Positions 1 to 9,911 of a stretch of 32,081 nucleotides of DNA are shown one piece after another. The position numbers and the translations under genes are program-made. The notes under the pieces are model-generated. The model did not search any database, was not told where the DNA came from, and saw nothing but the letters and a program-made list of their open reading frames with translations. The first letter of the stretch is position 1. Every line of letters starts with the position of its first letter. Origin of the DNA: Fuerstiella sp. (lineage in GTDB: Bacteria; Planctomycetota; Planctomycetia; Planctomycetales; Planctomycetaceae); NCBI GenBank assembly GCA_029941865.1, contig JAPYTO010000055.1, positions 1 to 32,081 of the forward strand, given 5' to 3'.

Positions 1-1
1 T

Positions 2-3000
2 ATTGACAGCGTTACACTTGCTGAAGGAAGCACGGGCAACACGGACTATATATTTACGGTAACACTCGACACAGCTGTGGACGTGCCTGTAGACGTGGAT
101 TATGCCACCGCGGACGATACTGCAACAGATGCTGACGGAGATTACGGTGCGTTGAACAGCACTGTTTCCTTCGCAGGATCCTCCGGGGAAACACAGACAA
201 TTACCGTTTCCGTGACGGGTGACGAAAAGGTCGAACTGGACGAGTCGTTCTTTTTGAATCTTACCGGAATCAATGCAGCGGGGCGCGACGTTACGTTGTC
301 GATATCTCAGGGTGTCGGCAGTGTGATTAATGATGACAGCGCGACGGTCAGTATTGATGATGTTACCATTGTTGAAGGCGACTCCGGCACGACGGATCTG
401 ACGTTCACGGTGACACTCGACGCAGAGGTCGACGCTTCGATTACTGTCGCCTTCGACACTTCCGACGATACCGCCAAAGTGTCCGACAGCGACTACAACG
501 CCAACACCGGGAACACGCTATCGTTTGCTGCGGACAGTGGCGGGCCACAAACACGAACGTTTACCGTCCAGGTGACTGGCGATCAGACGGTCGAGCTGGA
601 CGAAACGTTTCTGGCCATCTTAAGTGGACTTGTGACCAACGGTCGCAGCGTCAATATCGATAAGGCGCAGGGCGTGGGTACGATTGCCAACGACGACGCG
701 GCATTGTTGAGCATTGACGATGTTTCCACCGTCGAAGGCGACGCCGGCACCAGCACGGTTACATTCACGGTGACGCTGGATTCCGATGTCGACACCGGCA
801 TTTCGCTGGACTACGGCACCTTCGGCAATACGGCAGCAGCAGCTGATGGTGACTATGATGCTGCCTCAGGCCCGTTGATGTTTGTGGGTTCTGCCGGTGA
901 GACCAAAACCATCTCAGTCACGATCAACGGCGACGAGAAGGTTGAGGCGGACGAGTCCTTCTTCCTGAATCTGTCGAACATTGGTGCCACAGGTCGCAAC
1001 GTCAACTTTGGCGAAGCACAGGGTGAGGGCACGATAATCAACGATGACTCGGCAACTCTTAGCATCGACGACGTCACTCTGTCCGAGGGTGATTCAGGCG
1101 ACACGTTCTTCACATTCACCGTCACGCTGGATGCCGAGGTGGATACTGCGGTCAGTGCTGATTACGACACAACTGCTGTCACAGCAACAGACTCAGACAA
1201 CGATTACATGTCTGCGAACGGCAGTATGGTGTCGTTCGCGGCGAATGCCGGATCGGGGCCACAGACGCAGACAGTTTCGGTTCGGGTTTATGGCGACCGA
1301 AAAGTTGAACTGGTTGAAACATTTCTGGTGGACCTGTCGAGCATTGCCGCGAATGGCCGAGACGTGACCTTTGCAGATAGTCAGGGCCTGGGCACCATTC
1401 TCAACGATGATGCGGGCTCGCTGACAATCGACGACATCGCGTTGCTGGAAGGCGATTCAGGCGACACAGTGTTCACATTCACGGTTACGCTTGACGCTGA
1501 GATTGACGCTGCTGTCAGTGTCAATTACGACACTGCGGAAGACACGGCTACGCTGGCCGATGGTGACTTTCTTGCAAACACCGGCAGCACGCTTTCCTTT
1601 GCTGCGAATTCAGGTGGGCCGCAGACTCAGACCTTTTCTGTGGTCGTGGTCGGCGATGAAAAGGTCGAGCTGAATGAAGCCTTCTTCGTGGATATTTCCG
1701 GTCTGGTCAACAATGGACGCGACGTCACGATCGGTGACTCGCAGGCACAGGCTGTCATCACCAACGACGATGCGGCCACGTTGAGCATTGACGACGTCGT
1801 TCTCGCAGAAGGTGACTCAGGCAGCACGTTCTTTACCTTTATCGTGACTCTGGATGCCGAAGTCGATACGGCAGTAGTGTTTGATTTTGACACCGCCGAC
1901 GATAGTGCCACGGTCGCCGATGGTGACTACTTCGCTGCCGCAGTGGCTGGTCTTTCGTTTGCGGCGAATGCCGGTCCGGGCATTCGGACCCAGACGCTGT
2001 CCGTCGAGGTTGTCGGCGATCTGAAGGTGGAACTCGATGAGACATTTCTGCTGACCCTGAGTGGGCTGTTGGCGGGCGGACGCGACGTCACGTTTGCCGG
2101 TGGCGGCCGCAGCAGATTTGTCCGGGGAACAATGACAAACGACGATTCTGCGACCCTCAGCGTTGACGATGTCACTCAACAGGAAGGCGATTCCGGTGAC
2201 ACGCTGTTTACGTTCACTGTCACTCTTGATCACGAAGTCGACGCCAACCTGAGTCTCAACTATTCAACTGTGGCGGGAAGTGCAACGGACGTCGACAACG
2301 ACTATCACCCGATTGGGTTATCCACGTTCGACTTTGATGCCAACAACGGTGTCGGCAGTCAGACCCGGACCGTATCTGTGACGGTGTCCGGTGATCAGAA
2401 GGTGGAACGTGATGAGTCTTTTCAGGTTATCCTTGCAGGGCTGAATGCCTTCGGCCGCAGCGTCACCTTAGGCGACAATCTGGGGCTGGGGACGATTCTT
2501 AACGACGACAGTGCGACAATCAGTATTGACGACGTAACGCGGGTGGAAGGCGATATGCGCACCACCAACTTTACGTTTACCGTAACGTTGAATGCCGAAG
2601 TCGACACGGCCGTGACTCTGTCCGCTGCCACGGCTGAAGGCACTGCAACGATCGCCGACAATGACTTTGCAGCCATCGTCGGCGGCGACCTGACGTTTGC
2701 AGCGGATGCGGGAGTCGGTCCTCAGACGCAGACAGTCACCGTTTTGGTTACGGGCGATAACGTGGTCGAACGGAACGAAGGATTCTTTGTAAATCTCAGT
2801 GGGCTGCTGGCTGGCGGACGCGATGTGACCCTCGCTGACGGGCAGGGGCTTGGCACAATCACCAACGATGAATCGGCGATAATCACGATTGACGACATCA
2901 CAGTGGATGAGAGCAATGCCCCGGCACTGGATCTGGTCTTCACTGTGACACTCAACGCGGATGTCGACACGGGCGTGACTGTGGGTTACGGCACTCTGGA

Positions 3001-5995
3001 CGACACCGCAAGCACGACCGACGGCGATTATTCTGCGACTTCGGGAACACTGTCCTTCACCGGGACTGCCGGTGAATCGAAAACGATCACGGTTCTGGGA
3101 TCTGGTGACGGGACGGTCGAACTGGACGAACAGTTTCTTGTCAGACTGTTTAATCTGTCTGCGGGTGGTCGTGATGTGACGACGGCCAGGCCTGCCGGAT
3201 TCGGCACGCTCCTGAATGACGATACTGCGTCCCTGAGCATCAACGACGTGACCCTCAGCGAAGGAGCATCCGGCACTACCGACTTCACGTTCAGTGTTGG
3301 TCTCAGCGGTGATGTGGACGTTCCTTTCACGGTCGTTTACGACACGCAGGATGGATCCGCTACCGTTGCAGGGAACGACTATTCCGCCACTTCGGGGTTG
3401 CTTACGTTCCAGGGGGTTGCCGGCGAAATCAGAACCGTCACCGTTCAGGTGACTGGTGACACCAACGTGGAATCGACAGAAACCTTCAAGGTAAACCTGT
3501 CGGCCATATCAGCTGCAGGGCGGGCTATCACGGTGGCGGATGGTCAGGGAGTAGGGACCATCATCGATGAAGATACTGTTCTGGTGACAATCAGCGACGC
3601 TACTGTCACGGAAGGGCACACACCGAACAGCTCGTTTCTTTCGTTCACCGTAACGCGCGACAACGTGTCTATACCCATTGACATCGACTTCGCCAGCGCG
3701 GACGGCACGGCCACAGTGGCAGACGGCGACTACATCCCGGTTTCCGGGACGCTGAATTTTCCGGCTTTCGCGCCACCGTCTGCTAACGTGGTCATCGAGG
3801 TTGTCGGAGACCATCGGCTTGAAGCGACCGAAACTCTCTTTGCCAATATCTCTTCCACCACGACAGGTGTCGTCATTACGGACAGTCAGGCCGTCGGGAC
3901 AATACTCCAGGATGACGGGTTCGTAAGTGGCCAGAAGTTTCACGATCTTAACGGCGACGGAATTAAGGACACCAACGAACCGGGGCTTGACGGGTGGGTG
4001 ATTGAGATCCTCGATGCGGCGGGACGAGTCGTCGCGACCGGTGCCACAGCAAGTGCTGATCTGAATGGCGACAACGCGATCGATCCGTTTACCGAACGTG
4101 GTCTGTACAACATCCCAACGGGTGCTGGCACGTGGTGGGTTCGCGAGGTTCAGGTACCAGGCTGGCGGGAAACAGAGGCAGTCAGCGACGGAGATCCGGT
4201 GCTCAGCAGTGCAGAATTGGCCTATCAGTTTGATCAGCAGTTTGAGCTGCGTTTCACCGGAAACCTCTTCGACAACTGGGGCGGCTTTGATGAGAAGTGG
4301 ATGTATGGTTCAGGAGACTGGTTCTTCATCACACCGGACGGCAGTCTATTCCAGTGGGATGGCAGCCCTCAGTCGGCTCTGACTGGCGATCTCGTAGGCA
4401 CGCTGGACGCCAGATTCCATGCGACACCTTCATTGCTTTACGACGCGCGGCCGCTGTTGGGGCGTCAGATCATGGTTGTGGCTGGCCAGACGACGGACGG
4501 AATCGACTTCAGCAATATTCCCACCGGAAGCGTTGAGGGACGCAAGTGGCACGATATCAATGGTGACGGACAACGGGATCCGTCCGAGTCGTGGCTCAAT
4601 GGCTGGACAATCCAGCTGACTGACGACGGTGGAAACGTTCTTGCAACGACGGTTACAGCGGACGTGGACCTGGACGGAAATGGACAGATTGACCCGAATA
4701 CCGAACGGGGCTGGTACCAGTTCCTCAACCTTGTTCCAGGCGACTACGGCGTCACAGAAGAAGCACAGCCGCTATGGTCACAATCCAGCGGCAATGGAGA
4801 GTTTTCACAGGAGGCGTACCAGCTAAATCAGGAACGCGATTTCCGCACACCAGCGAATGACTTCCTGAACTGGGGCGGTCGAAACGAAAAGTGGCTCTGG
4901 AGCTCCTTCGGATGGCACTTCGTAACGCCGGACGGCAGCGTCTACGAATGGGACGGGAGCAGCCAAAACAGTCTCACAGGCCGGCTTCTGGACACGTTCA
5001 ACTCTTTGTACTGGCAGGACCTTTCTCTGCTGTATAACGCCGCTCAGCCAAGAGAATTTCTGGTGACGATTACCGGTCAGGCCGAAACCGGACTCGATTT
5101 TGGCAACACGTTCGCACAGGACCGCAGCGGAGCGGGTAACGTTTCCCTTATTGTGACGGGGCCAAATGTAACGTTGACCGGTGATGCTCAAAGCAACTCG
5201 GTCACGGTCTACATGGATACTGTTGGCAATACGTATGCACAGGGTATAGGACAGACGACGGTGAATGGGCAGTCCACACCGGTTCTGTTGTTTAACAGTC
5301 AGCAACAGTCAACGGGCACCATCACCGCAGCGTTAAACGAAGGAAATGATCAACTGACGATCGTCGACCTGGTCACGGCACGCAATCTCACGGTGCAGAC
5401 CGGGGCTGGCGATGATCTGTTGGCTTCGCTCAATTCCACGCTTGGCAGTGTTAACATCAGCAGCTCCGGCGGTGTGGACGAAGTACGACTGCATCAAAGC
5501 CAGTTCGCGTCCCTGAACGTCAGCGGCACGGGACTGACCAATCTGGAAGACACGACCGTCAACGGTGACCTGACAGTGAACGCCAGCGGAAGTGGAAATC
5601 TGGTATTCATTCAGCAGTCAATGATCGTCGGATCGACATCAATTCAGACCGACAATCTGAACGATTCCGTCATTGCCAACCGTTCTGTTTTCCGCAGCAA
5701 TGTTTCCATTGACACGGGTGCCGGCAATGACCTGGCGGCCTTTCTTGCCAACCGGTTTGATGGTGAATTTGCGGTCAACACGCGAAGTGCGTCAGACGTG
5801 GTTGGTCTCGTGAATGGCAATACTTCCGTATCGACCCCGGACCTGCGAGGCGGTTCGGGGTCCGATACGTTTGTTGGGGATGGCAGTGGTACGACACCAC
5901 GAACCATCGGGATTGAATCCAACGGCGGTGTTAACCTGAACAGCCTGATTGACCTTGCCCTCAGCAATTTTGACGACCTGGGCCTGGATGGGTAG
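2..5995 (+). CDS. Giant Calx-beta / SdrD-like surface protein, 5' end outside window
   Basis: The frame is open from the first bases, so the protein starts upstream; the visible part is about 1,997 residues. It holds eleven tandem Calx-beta repeats (the first cut by the window edge), each opening with a variant of SIDDVTLxEGDSG and closing with GxGTIxNDD. The repeat starts fall near 2, 353, 713, 1064, 1427, 1787, 2162, 2525, 2888, 3239 and 3590, a period of 117-125 residues. Two SdrD-B-like modules follow (about 3917-4250 and 4528-4850), each with an EF-hand-like loop (DLNGDGIKD, DINGDGQRD). Each is followed by a ~60-residue NWGG/EKW/TPDG/WDGS module. The last ~300 residues are a low-complexity beta-rich region with GAGDD-like turns, probably a parallel beta-helix. 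I noticed no cysteine in it. Calx-beta and SdrD-B domains bind calcium and occur in extracellular adhesins, so a calcium-stabilised cell-surface or matrix role is inferred. No PEP-CTERM, LPXTG or dockerin is visible at the C-terminus. Confidence 0.9.
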   Translation: MDSVTLAEGSTGNTDYIFTVTLDTAVDVPVDVDYATADDTATDADGDYGALNSTVSFAGSSGETQTITVSVTGDEKVELDESFFLNLTGINAAGRDVTLSISQGVGSVINDDSATVSIDDVTIVEGDSGTTDLTFTVTLDAEVDASITVAFDTSDDTAKVSDSDYNANTGNTLSFAADSGGPQTRTFTVQVTGDQTVELDETFLAILSGLVTNGRSVNIDKAQGVGTIANDDAALLSIDDVSTVEGDAGTSTVTFTVTLDSDVDTGISLDYGTFGNTAAAADGDYDAASGPLMFVGSAGETKTISVTINGDEKVEADESFFLNLSNIGATGRNVNFGEAQGEGTIINDDSATLSIDDVTLSEGDSGDTFFTFTVTLDAEVDTAVSADYDTTAVTATDSDNDYMSANGSMVSFAANAGSGPQTQTVSVRVYGDRKVELVETFLVDLSSIAANGRDVTFADSQGLGTILNDDAGSLTIDDIALLEGDSGDTVFTFTVTLDAEIDAAVSVNYDTAEDTATLADGDFLANTGSTLSFAANSGGPQTQTFSVVVVGDEKVELNEAFFVDISGLVNNGRDVTIGDSQAQAVITNDDAATLSIDDVVLAEGDSGSTFFTFIVTLDAEVDTAVVFDFDTADDSATVADGDYFAAAVAGLSFAANAGPGIRTQTLSVEVVGDLKVELDETFLLTLSGLLAGGRDVTFAGGGRSRFVRGTMTNDDSATLSVDDVTQQEGDSGDTLFTFTVTLDHEVDANLSLNYSTVAGSATDVDNDYHPIGLSTFDFDANNGVGSQTRTVSVTVSGDQKVERDESFQVILAGLNAFGRSVTLGDNLGLGTILNDDSATISIDDVTRVEGDMRTTNFTFTVTLNAEVDTAVTLSAATAEGTATIADNDFAAIVGGDLTFAADAGVGPQTQTVTVLVTGDNVVERNEGFFVNLSGLLAGGRDVTLADGQGLGTITNDESAIITIDDITVDESNAPALDLVFTVTLNADVDTGVTVGYGTLDDTASTTDGDYSATSGTLSFTGTAGESKTITVLGSGDGTVELDEQFLVRLFNLSAGGRDVTTARPAGFGTLLNDDTASLSINDVTLSEGASGTTDFTFSVGLSGDVDVPFTVVYDTQDGSATVAGNDYSATSGLLTFQGVAGEIRTVTVQVTGDTNVESTETFKVNLSAISAAGRAITVADGQGVGTIIDEDTVLVTISDATVTEGHTPNSSFLSFTVTRDNVSIPIDIDFASADGTATVADGDYIPVSGTLNFPAFAPPSANVVIEVVGDHRLEATETLFANISSTTTGVVITDSQAVGTILQDDGFVSGQKFHDLNGDGIKDTNEPGLDGWVIEILDAAGRVVATGATASADLNGDNAIDPFTERGLYNIPTGAGTWWVREVQVPGWRETEAVSDGDPVLSSAELAYQFDQQFELRFTGNLFDNWGGFDEKWMYGSGDWFFITPDGSLFQWDGSPQSALTGDLVGTLDARFHATPSLLYDARPLLGRQIMVVAGQTTDGIDFSNIPTGSVEGRKWHDINGDGQRDPSESWLNGWTIQLTDDGGNVLATTVTADVDLDGNGQIDPNTERGWYQFLNLVPGDYGVTEEAQPLWSQSSGNGEFSQEAYQLNQERDFRTPANDFLNWGGRNEKWLWSSFGWHFVTPDGSVYEWDGSSQNSLTGRLLDTFNSLYWQDLSLLYNAAQPREFLVTITGQAETGLDFGNTFAQDRSGAGNVSLIVTGPNVTLTGDAQSNSVTVYMDTVGNTYAQGIGQTTVNGQSTPVLLFNSQQQSTGTITAALNEGNDQLTIVDLVTARNLTVQTGAGDDLLASLNSTLGSVNISSSGGVDEVRLHQSQFASLNVSGTGLTNLEDTTVNGDLTVNASGSGNLVFIQQSMIVGSTSIQTDNLNDSVIANRSVFRSNVSIDTGAGNDLAAFLANRFDGEFAVNTRSASDVVGLVNGNTSVSTPDLRGGSGSDTFVGDGSGTTPRTIGIESNGGVNLNSLIDLALSNFDDLGLDG

Positions 5996-6137
5996 GGTTG
6001 GCCCGGTTTGGTATTCAGATGAGGATGTAAGTCGACTACAGCGTTTCACGCTGACTTGTGGCCGCGAAGAACGCTTTTCGATAGCAGTTTTGTGACTCCC
6101 ACGAGCCCGTATCGTCCACGACAATAGGTATACTGCT
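5996..6137. other. Convergent intergenic spacer
   Basis: This is the gap between the ends of the converging surface-protein and GlmU-like genes. I see no strong stem followed by a T run that would serve as an intrinsic terminator on either strand. Confidence 0.4.
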
Positions 6138-7412
6138 CTATGGACGATGAATTCGTTTTTCGGCGGCCACGTCGACTGCGCCGGTGCGTTCGTTCGCCGT
6201 CATGTCGTACATCGTTCTCAATAATCGCTCGGCCGCTGGCGTCAGACTGCAGGCGCGTCGCTGCATCGCTGCACGGGCCGTCTGAATGCTTTGCTCCAGA
6301 GGCCAGTCTGCCGACACTTCGCCGAAGCTGACATTGCAGAACGACGGAATGTGCCTGGGAAGCAGGCGACCGCCGGGCAGTACCAGCGTCATGACTCCGA
6401 TCGAAGAACCGGTGTTGAACATGCTGTCGATCGCGGTCTTGGTATGGTCACCGATGAACGATCCGACTTTGATTGTGCCCGAGTCGATCATCTCTCCCTG
6501 CAGCGGCACTCTGACTGTGCTGTAGTCACTTTTCAGGTCTGATGTTGTGGTAATCGCACCCAGATTCACCCAAGGGCAGACATAACTGTGCCCCAGAAAT
6601 CCTTCGTGGTATTTATTGACATACCCGTGGAGAATCGATTCTTCGATTTCGCCGCCCACGCGACAATGCTCGCCGATGGTTGTCCCTTCACGAATGAGTG
6701 CACGAAACATGCGTGTCCCGCGGGCAATGTGGCAGGGCCCTTCGATGCGGGTGAACGACTGGATGTGGACGTCACGATCAATGGAAACCGGCCCGCTGCG
6801 CGTGTCAATCACGACGTACGGATCAATTTCTGCCTGCTCCGATATGTAGACGTCCGTCGGACTGCCCAGGCACTGTACATGCGACGAATGCGTGCCCTGA
6901 GAAACGCCTTCGTCCACGTAATCGCGTTCCAGCTGTCGGCCGTTCTGGTTCACCAGATCCCAAGGTCGATTAATCATCATTCCGGACGCGTCCACCACGC
7001 GACGAGCCCTTGCGAGTCCCAGCAATGTCTCCTGAAAGTCATCGTGTTCGAGCAGTCTGGATTCCTCAGGTGCCAGCGCGATCCATGCCAGATGTCCGTC
7101 GATGAAACCCGCGTTGTCCATCGTGACATCATCTGCCTTCAAGCGGGCCTCCGGCATCCAGCGACCGTTGAACAGAAGAGTGGGGCCGTCCCGCAGCCCC
7201 GCCAGGTCGTTGACCGCTGCCTCCGGATGTTCCTCCGCATAGACAGCAGCAAGCCATGGACGAACGATTGCGCCCCAGCTCTTCGCCGGAAACCAGCGCT
7301 GCAGTCGCCGTCGCAGGCCTTCCCGGCCACACAGCAGCTCGAAAACCGGCCGCAGCAACGCGATAGGTGCCAGTTTCTCAGCACTTCTATCTTCGTATAC
7401 ACACCACCGCAT
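6138..7412 (-). CDS. GlmU-like sugar nucleotidyltransferase / left-handed beta-helix acyltransferase
   Basis: The 424-residue product has an N-terminal half resembling the alternative GlmU nucleotidyltransferase domain, starting with MRWCVYEDRSAEKLAPIALL and including LLFNGRWM. The C-terminal half is a hexapeptide-repeat left-handed beta helix (about residues 200-370) with the family hallmark run GHSYVCPWVNLGAITTTSDL. By family (putative UDP-N-acetylglucosamine diphosphorylase / glucosamine-1-phosphate N-acetyltransferase) it would act in the cytosol on sugar phosphates for envelope polysaccharide. This is inferred; substrates cannot be read from sequence. The frame stays open upstream to 7535, but the extra 41 residues look non-coding and homologous proteins start at the MRWCVYEDR-type segment, so I chose the ATG at 7412. 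The Shine-Dalgarno signal is weak. The gene sits alone, 378 bp from the permease gene. Confidence 0.85.
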   Translation of the reverse strand: MRWCVYEDRSAEKLAPIALLRPVFELLCGREGLRRRLQRWFPAKSWGAIVRPWLAAVYAEEHPEAAVNDLAGLRDGPTLLFNGRWMPEARLKADDVTMDNAGFIDGHLAWIALAPEESRLLEHDDFQETLLGLARARRVVDASGMMINRPWDLVNQNGRQLERDYVDEGVSQGTHSSHVQCLGSPTDVYISEQAEIDPYVVIDTRSGPVSIDRDVHIQSFTRIEGPCHIARGTRMFRALIREGTTIGEHCRVGGEIEESILHGYVNKYHEGFLGHSYVCPWVNLGAITTTSDLKSDYSTVRVPLQGEMIDSGTIKVGSFIGDHTKTAIDSMFNTGSSIGVMTLVLPGGRLLPRHIPSFCNVSFGEVSADWPLEQSIQTARAAMQRRACSLTPAAERLLRTMYDMTANERTGAVDVAAEKRIHRP

Positions 7413-7790
7413 TGTCTGGCCTGAATTCTGTGACACCCCTCTGCTGTGGGGGCTGACGGTATCGTATGACGGACTCTGCGCAGGATTTTGCACGGTGAGC
7501 GTTACTGCGTGAATGGGCAACCAGAGAATCGGCACGGATATTCAATTCGTCACCGCGTTCAGCGTGCCCGGGTCGGCAGTATCCGTGCAGGACAGGCGGC
7601 GACCGGTTGTTTTTGCCGGTTGGTGTTTCTGGTTGGTGTTTCTGGCGAGAGTTCTCGTTAACCCGTCGTAAGGACATGCCATCAGCCGTAGTCGCAGGTC
7701 CGTACAGCGTTGCGGCAACAGCTTTCCCCGAACCGCGTCCCGGCCGCGAGCGTCACGCATGGTGAAACACAGTGATTCCAACAGGCGCGG
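7413..7790. other. Intergenic region without a gene
   Basis: This 378-bp gap lies between two same-strand genes. It contains a perfect 13-bp tandem duplication (ggttggtgtttct) at 7618-7630 and 7631-7643. Small open frames here do not resemble proteins. It should hold the promoter of the GlmU-like gene, but I could not pick out a convincing -35/-10 pair. Confidence 0.5.
7618..7643. repeat. 13-bp perfect tandem duplication
   Basis: The unit ggttggtgtttct occurs twice head to tail, at 7618-7630 and 7631-7643. It is most simply a slippage product and no function is apparent. Confidence 0.8.
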
Positions 7791-9680
7791 TCAAATAATC
7801 AACCGTACGCCTCCAAGTTCCGCGAGATCGTAAGGCAGACGACCGCCCGGGGAGCCAATGAACATCAGGTTGCGTGGGATGTTCCATTCTTCAGAGAGTC
7901 GCTGGATCAACTCCGGCCCGAAGTGTCCCGCCAACTGCACAAATTCGACGTCAATCTCCGGGTAGGCCTGATCAAGAAACTCAAGTTCCTGCACCAGATT
8001 GTCCGGCACCTGCACCTCCTGATTTGTGATGGTGACGATCTTCAGGCGATTGGTGTGTTCGTTCTGCCGCACGTACAGCAGTGCGTTGTTCAGATTTGCG
8101 ATGTTGTCGCCACGCGTGAAGAACACAATCTGCTGCGCATTGATTTCCTCGATCTTCTCACGCACGGCCTTCGTGAGTCGATCCATTGGCCCCACGATAG
8201 CGGCGGTCAGGCTGCGGACCATGGACAGGAAGGCCTTCAGCAGGACAATCCGCATTAACATGACTGCAATCACCAGCATCGATGGAACAAAATACTGCAG
8301 GAAGGTAATCAGATAGCTGGGGTCAATAAGGGCGTTACCGACAAGGCCGACCAGCACGGCACACATCCCGATGATGACGGAGATCCACTTCGCCTGCGTC
8401 GGACGTGGCAGGTTCTTCCGCTTGATTTTCAGCAGAATATTGCCCAATGCAAACAACGCCATCACAGACAGAAATGAAATCGTGTACAGCCCGGCCAGGT
8501 TCTTGATCTGGTCCTCATCTTTGGCAGTTTTTGTGATAAACAGAACGGAAACGCACAACACGAAGAACCCAATGATGATGCGGTGAGTCGTGCCACGACG
8601 GTTGGTCTTCAGCAGAAACTGAGGCAGACAACGGTCCAGTGTCATGCGATGCACCAGTCCGGTCACACCCACAAAACTTGTCAGCACGGCACCGCTGAGT
8701 ACCAGCGCCGCATCAACGGATATGAGAAAACTGAGTTTCGGCCCGAAGTATTTACCGCCGGCAACTTCGCCAAGATGCGCCAGCAGCGCGTTCTGATGTT
8801 CGCCAACCGCGCTGATACTCACAAGGGCCAGAGCCAGCAGCGCCATCAGCGGGTTAAAGAAACTGACAGCGATCCACATGTTGCGGAGAGTCTTCGGGAA
8901 TACGCCCGCCTTCTGCTCTTCAACAAAATTGGACGAACTTTCGAACCCCGATATCCCCAGCATGGCGGCCGAGAAACCAAAGAACAATGCCATCAACAGG
9001 GAACCGCCTTTCTGAGGGGATTCGGAATCGACGGTGCTGCCGGCCGCAGTGTCATTCGTTTTCGGATCGGGCGTGTCCGTCGCACTAACCGAGTGCGATG
9101 GAAGCGGCTCATTCATGTTTGCGACGAATGTGTCTGTTCCACTTCCGGCGACGTGCACCAGTCCCACGATCAGCAGCAGTGACAATGTGGCAATGTGTGT
9201 GATGAAAATGAAGATCGCCAGCACGGCAGATTCGGTGATCCCAATGATCGACAGCACCATGAAGAATGCCAGCAGCGCGATTGTCGCGGAGAAAACAGGA
9301 AAGCCATCACTGATGTGTTCGACGTAGTGCATGCCTTCCAGGGCGGAGATCACTGCGGTGGCCATGTACGACAGCACCGTCAGGCAGGCCGCTATGGATG
9401 CTCGGAACTTGCTGGTGGTGTTCAACAGAGCGTTGTAGGCGCCGCCATTCAGCGGCAGAGCACCAACGACTTCTGCGTAAATCGAACGGAACAGAAACAG
9501 AACGGCCGCCACCATCAGCAGTGAAATTGGCGCCAGCTTTCCCGCATAGCCGATTGCGAGTGCGGAAACGTACAGACACGACGACGTAATGTCGTTGCCA
9601 CAAATCGCCGTGGAAGCCAGTTCGCCCAACTGACCGTCGTGGATTTTCGGAACGTGAGTGGCGGGAGCAGATTCTGACAC
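7791..9680 (-). CDS. APC-family amino acid/organic cation permease with C-terminal cytosolic domain
   Basis: The 629-residue product is a polytopic inner-membrane transporter of the APC (amino acid-polyamine-organocation) type. Typical signs are the first-helix stretch CGNDITSSCLYVSALA, the ALPLNGGAYNALLNTTSKF segment, and FFGFSAAMLGISGFESSSNF. About 12 hydrophobic segments run to about residue 500. A ~38-residue hydrophilic, acidic Ser/Thr/Asp-rich loop (about 188-226) interrupts the membrane part. The last ~130 residues (from about DRLTKAVREKIEE) are soluble and recall universal-stress-protein-like tails of related permeases. The substrate is not predictable. The start was decided by the ribosome site: AGGGA at 9687-9691 lies 6 nt before the GTG at 9680, whereas an in-frame TTG at 9686 abuts it with no spacing. 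Confidence 0.88.
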   Translation of the reverse strand: MSESAPATHVPKIHDGQLGELASTAICGNDITSSCLYVSALAIGYAGKLAPISLLMVAAVLFLFRSIYAEVVGALPLNGGAYNALLNTTSKFRASIAACLTVLSYMATAVISALEGMHYVEHISDGFPVFSATIALLAFFMVLSIIGITESAVLAIFIFITHIATLSLLLIVGLVHVAGSGTDTFVANMNEPLPSHSVSATDTPDPKTNDTAAGSTVDSESPQKGGSLLMALFFGFSAAMLGISGFESSSNFVEEQKAGVFPKTLRNMWIAVSFFNPLMALLALALVSISAVGEHQNALLAHLGEVAGGKYFGPKLSFLISVDAALVLSGAVLTSFVGVTGLVHRMTLDRCLPQFLLKTNRRGTTHRIIIGFFVLCVSVLFITKTAKDEDQIKNLAGLYTISFLSVMALFALGNILLKIKRKNLPRPTQAKWISVIIGMCAVLVGLVGNALIDPSYLITFLQYFVPSMLVIAVMLMRIVLLKAFLSMVRSLTAAIVGPMDRLTKAVREKIEEINAQQIVFFTRGDNIANLNNALLYVRQNEHTNRLKIVTITNQEVQVPDNLVQELEFLDQAYPEIDVEFVQLAGHFGPELIQRLSEEWNIPRNLMFIGSPGGRLPYDLAELGGVRLII

Positions 9681-9686
9681 AAGCAA

Positions 9687-9691
9687 TCCCT
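9687..9691 (-). promoter_or_regulatory. Ribosome binding site deciding the permease start
   Basis: AGGGA on the minus strand lies 6 nt upstream of GTG 9680, which favours this GTG over the TTG two codons earlier. Confidence 0.6.
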
Positions 9692-9838
9692 GTCTGCGAA
9701 ATGGTCAATCAGCCGCGAACCGTATCGGCATCCTGGAAATCTGACAACGCCGTTTGCCGGGTGAATCAGTTGATGATGACATGAAAGCACTAAAACGGCA
9801 CAGAATCGAACCGGATCAACTAATCCGAGTCATTTATG

Positions 9839-9852
9839 CCTGCTGAGGCAGG
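9839..9852 (-). terminator. Small hairpin downstream of the C1-pathway operon (weak)
   Basis: cctgc (9839-9843) pairs with gcagg (9848-9852) around a tgag loop, about 60 nt past the stop of the MfnF-like gene. There is no T run after it, so a terminator role is only a guess. Confidence 0.25.
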
Positions 9853-9911
9853 AGTCTGGCGGCACGGCGAACGCGTTACGCCTGTCGCTTTGCCCGGGAC
9901 GGCTGCATCCG

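Noticed and set aside
1817-2233. Minus-strand frames within the Calx-beta repeats
   Set aside because: They recur once per repeat, as expected from the repeat composition, and encode nothing recognisable.
6588-7424. Long plus-strand open frame (278 codons) opposite the GlmU-like gene
   Set aside because: It is antisense to a well-supported gene with clear family motifs; its own translation has no domain-like features and odd composition.
8583-9182. 199-codon plus-strand frame opposite the permease gene
   Set aside because: It is antisense to membrane helices; His/Gln/Arg-rich translation typical of reverse-complement artefacts.
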